A DNA stretch of 36,162 nucleotides from an uncultured Phocaeicola sp. (lineage in GTDB: Bacteria; Bacteroidota; Bacteroidia; Bacteroidales; Bacteroidaceae). Where the stretch lies: the NCBI GenBank assembly GCA_948579315.1, contig CAPAOL010000029.1, positions 9,348 to 45,509 of the forward strand, read 5' to 3'. Both the position numbers and the translations under genes were made by a program. The first letter of the stretch is position 1. The number at the start of each line of letters is the position of its first letter. The notes below the pieces were generated by a model. That model saw nothing but the letters and a program-made list of their open reading frames with translations. It made no database searches and had not been told where the DNA came from. Of the stretch, positions 26,297-32,808 are shown piece by piece.

Positions 26297-26891
26297 TGAA
26301 GTCGTCCGAATTGCTATTGCAGAAACCTCTGTGATTATTCGTGGTGGATTGACTGCTGCGTTGAAGCGTCTTCCCAACGTAAAAGTGCAACCAATAGAAT
26401 TGTTGTCTGTTGAGGCTTTACACGATTGTGTCCGAACGCAATGCCCCGAGATGCTGATTGTTAATCCTGCTTTTGGTAATTATTTTGATGTTGCTAAATT
26501 CCGGGAGGAAATATCGAATAGGATACATTTAATAGCTTTGGTCACTTCTTTTGTAGATGCTTCATTATTGGGTAAGTATGATGAGTCTATTTCAATATTC
26601 GATGATTTGGATATTCTTTCTAGGAAAATTGCCGGTTTATTGAATGTAGCTTCTGAAGAAGAGATGGATAACCAGGATACACTTAGTCAGCGGGAAAAAG
26701 AGATCGTCATCTGTGTGGTGAAGGGGATGACGAATAAGGAAATAGCGGAAAAGCTGTTCTTGTCGATTCATACGGTTATCACGCATCGGAGGAATATTAG
26801 CAAAAAATTGCAAATACATAGTGCTGCTGGTTTGACTATTTATGCTATTGTAAATAAGTTGGTTACGTTGAATGAGGTGAAGGGATTGTAG
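26286..26891 (+). CDS. LuxR-type transcriptional regulator with atypical receiver domain
   Basis: A 201-residue protein starting at ATG 26286 inside the 3' end of the hemerythrin gene. It is preceded by a GGAGG-containing purine stretch, so translation is likely coupled. Residues about 133-195 are a clear LuxR/NarL helix-turn-helix (LSQREKEIVICVVKGMTNKEIAEKLF, SIHTVITHRRNISKKL). Residues 7-120 have the alternating pattern of a response-regulator receiver, but the acidic pair is Glu13-Thr14 and the phosphoacceptor position in LIVNPAFG is Asn60, so phosphorylation by a histidine kinase is unlikely. No kinase lies nearby. It is probably controlled by the hemerythrin partner or another non-phosphate signal. 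Its targets are unknown. Confidence 0.85.
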   Translation: MKSNEVVRIAIAETSVIIRGGLTAALKRLPNVKVQPIELLSVEALHDCVRTQCPEMLIVNPAFGNYFDVAKFREEISNRIHLIALVTSFVDASLLGKYDESISIFDDLDILSRKIAGLLNVASEEEMDNQDTLSQREKEIVICVVKGMTNKEIAEKLFLSIHTVITHRRNISKKLQIHSAAGLTIYAIVNKLVTLNEVKGL

Positions 26892-26921
26892 CCTGCAAAA
26901 GTGTTATAAAATACAAAACCG

Positions 26922-26952
26922 TTTGCGCACACGAAAAATATTCGTACCTTTG
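26922..26952 (+). promoter_or_regulatory. Strong promoter of candidate ncRNA gene 1
   Basis: TTTG 26922-26925, 19 nt, TACCTTTG 26945-26952: a full-consensus Bacteroidetes promoter. No start codon or protein frame follows it. Confidence 0.8.
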
Positions 26953-26957
26953 CAGTG

Positions 26958-27216
26958 CAGTTGGGAAATTGCTGAATAGTTTATAAAAAGGTATAAAGAA
27001 AATATTAAAAAGGTATTAGAATAGATGATTTAAGGTATTATTAGTTTAGTTCAATAGGATAAGTTTTTAATAGAAGGTAAAAGGATAACAATAGGTAAGA
27101 GGTTTTTAAGTAAAAAGAAGATTAGTTTTCAGGAAATTTGAGGTACTATAGAAAAGCCTTTTGGCTTTTCTGATGCGGTGGCGAGTGGTTCTGTAAAAAG
27201 AATTAGCTCGTTTTTT
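26958..27216 (+). ncRNA. Candidate about 260-nt small RNA with 22-nt periodic GGTA units
   Basis: This interval is bounded by a consensus promoter (26922-26952) and an intrinsic terminator (27182-27216) and holds no open frame of note. The first part has A-rich units of 22 nt, each with GGTA: GGTA at 26990, 27012 and 27034, a related GGAT at 27057, then GGTA at 27076 and 27094. Near the 3' end is a perfect 9-bp hairpin, AGAAAAGCC-TTTT-GGCTTTTCT (27150-27171). I do not recognise it as tmRNA, RNase P or SRP RNA; 6S RNA cannot be excluded but the long rod shape is not seen. The 5' end is inferred from the promoter. Confidence 0.6.
27182..27216 (+). terminator. Intrinsic terminator of candidate ncRNA gene 1
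   Basis: CGAG (27182-27185) pairs with CTCG (27207-27210), with further GGTTC/GAATT pairing inside, and six T residues follow (27211-27216). Confidence 0.65.
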
Positions 27217-27302
27217 GTTTATATAGCTGTAAGTCTATGTTGATTTGTAGAAGAAAATCTATTGACGGATATTTTCATTGGATCTTGTGGTCAGGGGGAG
27301 AT

Positions 27303-27403
27303 AAAAACAAAATCCTGACGAAATCGCTTCGGCAGGATTCTATTTCATTTTTTACTTAAATGTGGCTACGTAATAAAATTATGACTAATTAATTCAATTC
27401 TGA
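27303..27403 (-). ncRNA. Candidate about 100-nt small RNA, minus strand
   Basis: On the minus strand a consensus promoter (27409-27439) is followed after about 70 nt of AT-rich sequence by a stable hairpin (27311-27339) and a U-rich tail. The only ATG between them (ATGAAATAG) stops after two codons, so a small RNA is likelier than an mRNA. It lies tail-to-tail with candidate ncRNA 1 and downstream of ansA on the same strand. Function and targets are unknown. Confidence 0.55.
27311..27339 (-). terminator. Terminator hairpin of candidate ncRNA gene 2, possibly bidirectional
   Basis: AATCCTG (27311-27317) pairs with CAGGATT (27333-27339) and the inner CGAA with TTCG. Minus-strand reading is followed by TTTTGTTTTTAT. 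On the plus strand ATTTCATTTTTT follows, so it may also stop transcription from the left. Confidence 0.75.
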
Positions 27404-27408
27404 TATTG

Positions 27409-27439
27409 CAAAGATAATGCGTTTCAGTATGAGTCACAA
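27409..27439 (-). promoter_or_regulatory. Promoter of candidate ncRNA gene 2
   Basis: Minus strand: TTG (27437-27439), 20 nt, TATCTTTG (27409-27416), a full match to the Bacteroidetes consensus. The remaining gap to 27585 contains only a weak CACTA/TAGTG hairpin (27473-27490) that might mark the 3' end of the ansA transcript. Confidence 0.75.
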
Positions 27440-27585
27440 TCACCTTTATGAGGTATATTATGTAGTAGTTCTCACTATTTATGGTTAGTGGCAAGCGTTT
27501 TCTCTACTTTTTTCCCACTCTTTAGCTTCGAAGTCGTATACTTTTATGTCATATCCTAATCTCCAGGGTCCAGGGTGGATTTAAC

Positions 27586-28626
27586 TTAAGACTTGGTAAT
27601 TTCTCCTATTAAGCAGGAGTTCATTTTATATCGGATATCCTTATTGGGTAATCCATGCCCCAGTAAAAACATGAGCTTTGTTATGGCACATTCGGGAGTG
27701 CTGTCATATCCGCTGATTACACCTGCTTCCAAAAGATGCATTCCTGTTTCATAACGTCCCATTTCTACTGCTCCGGAGGCACATTGAGTGATGTTGACAA
27801 TGATAATTCCGCGATCGGTAGCTTCCTTTAGTTGGCGGATGAACCATTCCTTTTGCGGGGCATTTCCTGAACCGAAGGTTTTCATGACGACTGCTTTCAA
27901 TCCGGGAACATGAAGCAGGGAAGTTACGATACTTTCCTGAATACCAGGGAAGAGGGTCAGAATAACCACATTAGTGTCAAATAGATAATGCGGCTTAAGG
28001 GGCTTTGTCGGATCCGGTTTTCGGATGAGATGAGGTTCATATTTAATGTGGATGCCTACCCGTGCCAAGGGGGGATAATTGAAAGAGCGGAAAGCATTGA
28101 AGTTCTCCGCATTAATTTTGGTGGTACGGTTGCCACGCATCAAATGATTTTCAAAGAAAATACAAACTTCAGGAACGATGGCAGTACCATCCGGGTTTTT
28201 AGCAGCTGCGATTTCAATGGCTGTGATGAGATTTTCTTTTCCGTCTGTGCGCAAAGTCCCAATCGGCAGCTGGGAACCGGTGAGAATGACGGGCTTGCTT
28301 AGGTTTTCGAGCATAAAACTTAATGCAGAGGCTGTGTAAGCCATTGTATCTGTTCCGTGAAGGATGACAAAGCCATCAAAAGAATCATAATTGTAATTGA
28401 TGATCTTTACTAGCTTTGCCCAATAAGCAGGTTCCATATCCGAAGAGTCGAGAGGGGGATCGAATTGGTAGGAAGAGATGCGGTAGTTGAATCTTTTTAG
28501 TTCGGGTACATGCTTAAGCAAATGGTCGAAGTTGAAGTTTTCTAAGGCACCTGTCTCCGGATTCTCTATCATTCCGATAGTTCCACCCGTGTAAATTAAC
28601 AAAACGGAAGGGGTTTCTGCTCTCAT
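27586..28626 (-). CDS. ansA: Type I (cytoplasmic) L-asparaginase
   Basis: A 346-residue protein without a signal peptide. It carries the N-terminal signature YTGGTIGM with the nucleophile Thr and the second active-site block HGTDTMAYTASALS, followed by GSQLPIGTLRTDGKENL and the C-terminal small domain (SGYDSTPECAITKLMFLLG). It hydrolyses asparagine to aspartate and ammonia in the cytoplasm. It follows trpA on the same strand but a 147-bp gap with a long inverted repeat and a -7 box separates them, so it is probably its own unit. Confidence 0.95.
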   Translation of the reverse strand: MRAETPSVLLIYTGGTIGMIENPETGALENFNFDHLLKHVPELKRFNYRISSYQFDPPLDSSDMEPAYWAKLVKIINYNYDSFDGFVILHGTDTMAYTASALSFMLENLSKPVILTGSQLPIGTLRTDGKENLITAIEIAAAKNPDGTAIVPEVCIFFENHLMRGNRTTKINAENFNAFRSFNYPPLARVGIHIKYEPHLIRKPDPTKPLKPHYLFDTNVVILTLFPGIQESIVTSLLHVPGLKAVVMKTFGSGNAPQKEWFIRQLKEATDRGIIIVNITQCASGAVEMGRYETGMHLLEAGVISGYDSTPECAITKLMFLLGHGLPNKDIRYKMNSCLIGEITKS

Positions 28627-28654
28627 AATTGTTGAATTGCTTTTAAAACGTTGG

Positions 28655-28662
28655 CAAAGATA
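28655..28662 (-). promoter_or_regulatory. -7 box (TATCTTTG) of ansA
   Basis: The minus-strand TATCTTTG lies 28 bp before the ansA start. The -33 position falls within the left arm of the adjacent inverted repeat and does not match TTG. Confidence 0.5.
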
Positions 28663-28672
28663 CGAAATAATT

Positions 28673-28763
28673 GTGATTTATGGTTTATGAATTATGATTT
28701 ATGAGTTTTCGAATGATTTAACTGCTGATTTGCATAAATCATAATTCATAAATTATAAATCAC
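28673..28763. repeat. 31-bp inverted repeat between trpA and ansA
   Basis: The left arm 28673-28703 (starting GTGATTTATGG) and right arm 28733-28763 match as inverted copies at 29 of 31 positions around a 29-nt loop. The core is built from repeated GATTTATG/CATAAATC words, and further AAATCAT copies follow up to the trpA stop. It may act as the end of the trp transcript; no U-run is present, so classical termination is uncertain. Confidence 0.85.
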
Positions 28764-28773
28764 AAATCATAAA

Positions 28774-29544
28774 TCATTTCACCGCTTCTTTTAATTTAAG
28801 GATGGCTTTTTCCGGGTCTTTTTCTTCTTCGAGCAGAGTAACGAATTTACTGCCGATGATAGCTCCGGAAGCGTGTTCGCAAGCTGCCTGGAACGTTGCT
28901 TTGTTGGAGATGCCAAATCCCACCATCAACGGGTTGTTCAGATGCATATCTTTTATTCTCTTGAAGTATGCCTGTTTTTGTTCGTTGAAATTCTGTTGTG
29001 CTCCGGTAGTTGCTGCTGATGAAACCATGTAAATGAATCCGTCGGTATGTGTATCTATTTCGCGTACCCGTTCTTCGCTGGTCTCCGGTGTGATGAGCAT
29101 AATCACTTTAATGTTGTAGCGCTCGGCAATGATACGATAATGTTCTTGATAATCACGGAAAGGGAGATCGGGGATGATGACGCCATCAATACCGCATTCC
29201 ACGCATTTACGGCAGAAGTTTTCAAATCCGAATTGCATGATTGGATTTAAGTACCCCATGAGTACAAGTGGTATTTTTACGTCCTTGCGAATATCCCGCA
29301 ATTGTTCAAAAAGAAGTTTTAAAGACATGCCGTTGCGTAATGCTTGGGTAGCGGCATTCTGGATAACAATGCCGTCTGCCATCGGATCACTGAAAGGAAT
29401 ACCGATTTCAATCATGCTTACTCCATGTTTTTCGAGTGTGCGGATTACATTGGCTGTACCATCTAAAGTGGGGGTACCGGCACAAAAATAAATAGAAAGT
29501 ATGTCTTTCTTGTTGCTATTGAAAAGTTGATTAATTCTATTCAT
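28774..29544 (-). CDS. trpA: Tryptophan synthase alpha subunit
   Basis: A 256-residue TIM-barrel protein. The catalytic acids are in place: Glu46 in MIEIGIPFSDP and Asp57 in PMADG. It also has DGVIIPDLPF, VSSAATTGAQ and the phosphate-binding VGFGISNKAT and SGAIIGSKFV segments. It cleaves indole-glycerol phosphate to indole and glyceraldehyde-3-phosphate and passes indole through a tunnel to TrpB. It is the last gene of the operon, 12 bp after trpF, whereas its partner trpB is the first. Confidence 0.97.
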   Translation of the reverse strand: MNRINQLFNSNKKDILSIYFCAGTPTLDGTANVIRTLEKHGVSMIEIGIPFSDPMADGIVIQNAATQALRNGMSLKLLFEQLRDIRKDVKIPLVLMGYLNPIMQFGFENFCRKCVECGIDGVIIPDLPFRDYQEHYRIIAERYNIKVIMLITPETSEERVREIDTHTDGFIYMVSSAATTGAQQNFNEQKQAYFKRIKDMHLNNPLMVGFGISNKATFQAACEHASGAIIGSKFVTLLEEEKDPEKAILKLKEAVK

Positions 29545-29556
29545 GACGTTGGAATT

Positions 29557-30186
29557 TTAAAGTGATGATTTTAATTCGTTTAAAAATGTCCGGATACGCT
29601 CCGGATCTTTTTCTCCCGGTTTGGTTTCAAAACGGCTGTTGAGATCATATCCGGCAAGCCGGGGATGCTTGAATTCTTTCAGGGCATTGGCACTGTATGA
29701 GTTGATACCTCCGCTCAACAGGAAAGGTACATGTCCGTTGTATGTGTGTAATATGCTCCAATCAAATTGATTTCCCGAACCACCGTATTGCTCGCATTTG
29801 GTGTCGAACAGAAAAAGATCACAGACTTTTTCGTAGTCATACACCTTTTTCAAGTCTTTGGGGCGGTCTACGGAAAAGGCCTTGATGATTTTCAATCCGG
29901 TAGAATGTAAAGACCGACAGTATTCCGGTGATTCATTTCCGTGGAGTTGCACATCATTCAGTCCGAAACGATCAGCATACATACTGACCACTTGCTTGTC
30001 TTCATTGACAAAGACACCGACACGCCGGGCATGAGTGGGCAGGTAAGCCGGAAGCTCGTAGACACATCGGGGAGATTTAGGATAAAAGATGAATCCCAGC
30101 ATATCTATGCCTTCGATAGACTCTACGTCCTGTATGTTTTCAGCTTCTCGCATACCGCATACTTTGATAATTTTTCCGTTAATCAT
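29557..30186 (-). CDS. trpF: Phosphoribosylanthranilate isomerase
   Basis: A 209-residue protein with the N-terminal KVCGMREAENI motif (catalytic Cys10), GVFVNEDKQV, DVQLHGNES, FLLSGGINSYSANAL and the general-acid Asp in AGYDLNSRFETKPGEKD. It catalyses the Amadori rearrangement of PRA to CdRP, the third step of the pathway. In this operon trpF is a separate gene, not fused to trpC as in enterics. Confidence 0.96.
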   Translation of the reverse strand: MINGKIIKVCGMREAENIQDVESIEGIDMLGFIFYPKSPRCVYELPAYLPTHARRVGVFVNEDKQVVSMYADRFGLNDVQLHGNESPEYCRSLHSTGLKIIKAFSVDRPKDLKKVYDYEKVCDLFLFDTKCEQYGGSGNQFDWSILHTYNGHVPFLLSGGINSYSANALKEFKHPRLAGYDLNSRFETKPGEKDPERIRTFLNELKSSL

Positions 30187-30212
30187 AGGGCTGTCCGTTT
30201 TGAATAATTAGT

Positions 30213-30995
30213 TTATTGAATGGCTTGCAGGAAATTCTGTAAGGTTTCTCCCGGTCGCTGTGTTTTCATAAATGTTTCGCCGATCAGGAATCCCCGGAAT
30301 CCGGCTGCCCGGAGGCGTTTAACTATTTCCGGATCGGAGATGCCGCTTTCAGATACTAGTACCGCATCTTGAGGAAGTTGTCCGGCCAGGCGGAAAGAGT
30401 TTTCTATATCGGTGAAGAAAGTACCTAGATTACGGTTGTTGATACCTACCATATCTATTCCTTTGTTGATGTATGCCAGTTCCTCGGAACTATGAATCTC
30501 TAATAAGACCTCCAGTCCTAATTCATGGGCTTTTTCTGCCAGTTCATTGCATTTTTCCAGTTCTAGTGCGGCTGCGATGAGAAGTACGGCATCTGCACCG
30601 ACAATTTTAGCTTGATAAAGCTGGTATTCGTCAATGATGAAGTCCTTTCTAAGAATGGGAATTTCCACCAAAGGGCGTGCGGCGCGGATATCTTTCAGGC
30701 TTCCTCCGAAAAACTTCTCATCAGTAAGGATGGAAAGAGCGGAGGCACCTGCCGCTGCATAGGAGGGAACGATCTCTTCCGGACACGCTTCTTCTTGTAT
30801 CCATCCTTTGGAAGGAGAGCGTCGCTTGAACTCGGCGATAATACCTGATGCGGAAGAGGCTAATGCTTGCTTCATAGAGCGGGGAGTCGGAGATTCGCTG
30901 ATACCTTCCTGTAATTGTTCGATAGAAATAGCCTGCTTTTGCAGGTCAACTTCAAATCGTTTGTTTGCTATAATCTCGGATAATATATCTTTCAT
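30213..30995 (-). CDS. trpC: Indole-3-glycerol-phosphate synthase
   Basis: ATG 30995 is taken as the start, giving 260 residues beginning MKDILSEIIANKRFEV. A longer frame from a GTG at 31103 translates the inverted repeat upstream and is rejected. Motifs: AEFKRRSPSKGWI (catalytic Glu55, Lys57), ILRKDFIIDEYQL (Lys), EVLLEIHSSEEL, GINNRNLGTF, SESGISDPE and FLIGETFMKT. It converts CdRP to indole-glycerol phosphate. The 196-bp gap to trpD is by far the largest within the operon. Confidence 0.96.
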   Translation of the reverse strand: MKDILSEIIANKRFEVDLQKQAISIEQLQEGISESPTPRSMKQALASSASGIIAEFKRRSPSKGWIQEEACPEEIVPSYAAAGASALSILTDEKFFGGSLKDIRAARPLVEIPILRKDFIIDEYQLYQAKIVGADAVLLIAAALELEKCNELAEKAHELGLEVLLEIHSSEELAYINKGIDMVGINNRNLGTFFTDIENSFRLAGQLPQDAVLVSESGISDPEIVKRLRAAGFRGFLIGETFMKTQRPGETLQNFLQAIQ

Positions 30996-31030
30996 CAGTT
31001 CGTTGGTTTTTATATTTATAATCAGACTTA

Positions 31031-31190
31031 TTGATTTACGATTAGACGATTTACGATGCACGATTGATATCACTTTTGAAATCAGAAACACATGTACACG
31101 CACGGATCTTATTTTGTAATACTAACTTCAATCCTTTTTTAGTAATACTAACTTCAATCGTACACTGTAAATCGTCTAATCGTAAATCAA
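31031..31190. repeat. 37-bp inverted repeat with an 18-bp direct repeat inside, trpD-trpC gap
   Basis: Arms 31031-31067 (starting TTGATTTACGATTAGACG) and 31154-31190 are inverted copies identical at 34 of 37 positions. Between them, GTAATACTAACTTCAATC occurs twice as a direct repeat (31116-31133 and 31142-31159), the second copy running into the right arm. The element fills almost the entire gap, ending 1 bp before the trpD stop. It contains no gene. Confidence 0.88.
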
Positions 31191-31191
31191 A

Positions 31192-32187
31192 TTAACTATT
31201 TAACTCAATGAATTTCTTCAAAGTTGCTAATGCTCGTCCGCTTTCCAATGATTCTTTGGCAAGAGCGATACATTCTTCAATTGTCTTTTCTGGACGAATC
31301 ACATGGATGGCGAAAGCGGAGTTGACTATCACTACATTTTTTTGAGCTTCCGTAGCTGTATTATTCATGATATGATCGAAAATCTTAGCTGCATCTTCCG
31401 GTGTTTGTCCGCCATCCAAGTCAGTCTCTTTATAACGAGAGAAGCCTAGGCTTTCGGGAGTGTAAATCTTTTCATGATTGCTGGTTGCCACTTTAAACTC
31501 ATTGGTCAGAGAAATCTCATCATATCCGTCAAGGCTATGAACAACGGCAAAGCTTGTTTTGCTTTCCTGATAAGTATAAGTGTAAAGGCGAAGTAACGGT
31601 AGATTGTAAACTCCTAGCAGTTGGTAAGCAGGTAATACCGGATTTACCAATGGACCGAGCATATTGAAGAAAGTGCGCACTGCCAATCCTTTGCGAACCG
31701 GAGCTACTGCTTTTAATGCCGGATTGAATAAAGGAGCATGCAGATAAGCAAGATTGCATTTTTCCATACTGCGACGCAGTTGGTCTACATCACTGGTGAA
31801 TTTGACACCGTGTTGCTCCATTACATTACTGGCACCACTGACCGACGTTGCTCCATAGTTGCCATGTTTCACAACCGGGAAGCCGGCTCCGGCAACAGTA
31901 AAGCAGGAAGCTGTAGAAATATTGAACGTGTTTTTTCCGTCACCTCCGGTTCCTACGATATCAATTGGAGCGAAATCACTCAAATCGATCGGAATACGCA
32001 TTTCCAACAATGCGTCACGGAAACCGCATAATTCCTCTACGGAAATATTACGCATCAGAAAGACGGTGATGAGTGAGGCCACTTGCACATCGTTATATTT
32101 CCCTTGCGCGATGTTCTGTAGAATGGTGCGCGCTTCATTGCGTCCCAAATATTGATGTTCGAAAAGTTTGTATAGAATCTGTTTCAT
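31192..32187 (-). CDS. trpD: Anthranilate phosphoribosyltransferase
   Basis: A 331-residue protein of usual length. Signature motifs: GTGGDGKNTFNIST (79-92, PRPP loop), KHGNYGATSVSGASNVME (107 onward), NPALKAVAPVRKGLAVRTFFNMLGPLVNP and the DGYDEISLT loop (metal-PRPP). It transfers phosphoribose from PRPP to anthranilate. It is not fused to TrpG, which precedes it by 4 bp. Confidence 0.97.
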   Translation of the reverse strand: MKQILYKLFEHQYLGRNEARTILQNIAQGKYNDVQVASLITVFLMRNISVEELCGFRDALLEMRIPIDLSDFAPIDIVGTGGDGKNTFNISTASCFTVAGAGFPVVKHGNYGATSVSGASNVMEQHGVKFTSDVDQLRRSMEKCNLAYLHAPLFNPALKAVAPVRKGLAVRTFFNMLGPLVNPVLPAYQLLGVYNLPLLRLYTYTYQESKTSFAVVHSLDGYDEISLTNEFKVATSNHEKIYTPESLGFSRYKETDLDGGQTPEDAAKIFDHIMNNTATEAQKNVVIVNSAFAIHVIRPEKTIEECIALAKESLESGRALATLKKFIELNS

Positions 32188-32191
32188 AAGT

Positions 32192-32758
32192 TCAATCGTT
32201 TAAGAAGTTTTTGATAATTTCTTTTCCTTGCGGAGTTAATACTGATTCGGGATGGAACTGAATACCATGTACATTATACGTTTTATGGCGGATTGCCATG
32301 ATTTGTCCCTCCTGGCTTTCTGCTGTTATTTCCAGACAGTCCGGAAAGCCTTCCCGGCTGACTACCCACGAATGATATCTTCCGACAGGGATTTCTTTTC
32401 CTAATCCTTCAAAAAGCAGGTCCTGACGAATGATACTAACCGGAGTTTGTACGCCATGATATACTTCTTTGAGGTTTTCCAGACGTGCTCCGAAGGCTTC
32501 GCCGATAGCCTGATGACCCAGGCAAACCCCCAGAATGCTTTTGGTCGGAGCGTATCTCTTAATAATAGGTAGTAACAAGCCGGCTTCTTCGGGTATGCCC
32601 GGTCCGGGAGACAGGATGATTTTATCAAAATGATCTACTTCATCAAGCTCTATTTGGTCGTTGCGGACTACTTCTACATCTGTAGCTCCTAATTCTTTCA
32701 CTACATGCAGCAGGTTATAAGTGAAAGAGTCGTAGTTATCTAAAAGTAATATTTTCAT
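32192..32758 (-). CDS. trpG: Anthranilate synthase component II (glutamine amidotransferase)
   Basis: ATG 32758 gives a 188-residue protein beginning MKILLLDNYDSFTYNL, the usual start; the extension to 32788 is rejected. Class I amidotransferase triad: Cys79 in GVCLGHQAIGE, and His169/Glu171 in FHPES. It also has the LSPGPGIPEEAG oxyanion loop and VQTPVSI. It supplies ammonia from glutamine to TrpE. Confidence 0.97.
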   Translation of the reverse strand: MKILLLDNYDSFTYNLLHVVKELGATDVEVVRNDQIELDEVDHFDKIILSPGPGIPEEAGLLLPIIKRYAPTKSILGVCLGHQAIGEAFGARLENLKEVYHGVQTPVSIIRQDLLFEGLGKEIPVGRYHSWVVSREGFPDCLEITAESQEGQIMAIRHKTYNVHGIQFHPESVLTPQGKEIIKNFLND

Positions 32759-32808
32759 TTTTATGGTCATTGTAGAATGGTTGTTCAAATACTATCTCTG
32801 TTGGACGG

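Noticed and set aside
26958..27216. Assignment as 6S RNA, tmRNA or RNase P RNA
   Set aside because: I could not see the long interrupted rod of 6S RNA, a tag frame with a tRNA-like end, or RNase P core motifs. Left as an unassigned ncRNA.
28673..28763. Insertion sequence ends flanking a gene
   Set aside because: There is no transposase between the arms (29 nt only) and no clear target-site duplication.
30996..31103. N-terminal extension of TrpC from GTG 31103
   Set aside because: It would translate the inverted repeat. The conserved TrpC sequence begins at ATG 30995.
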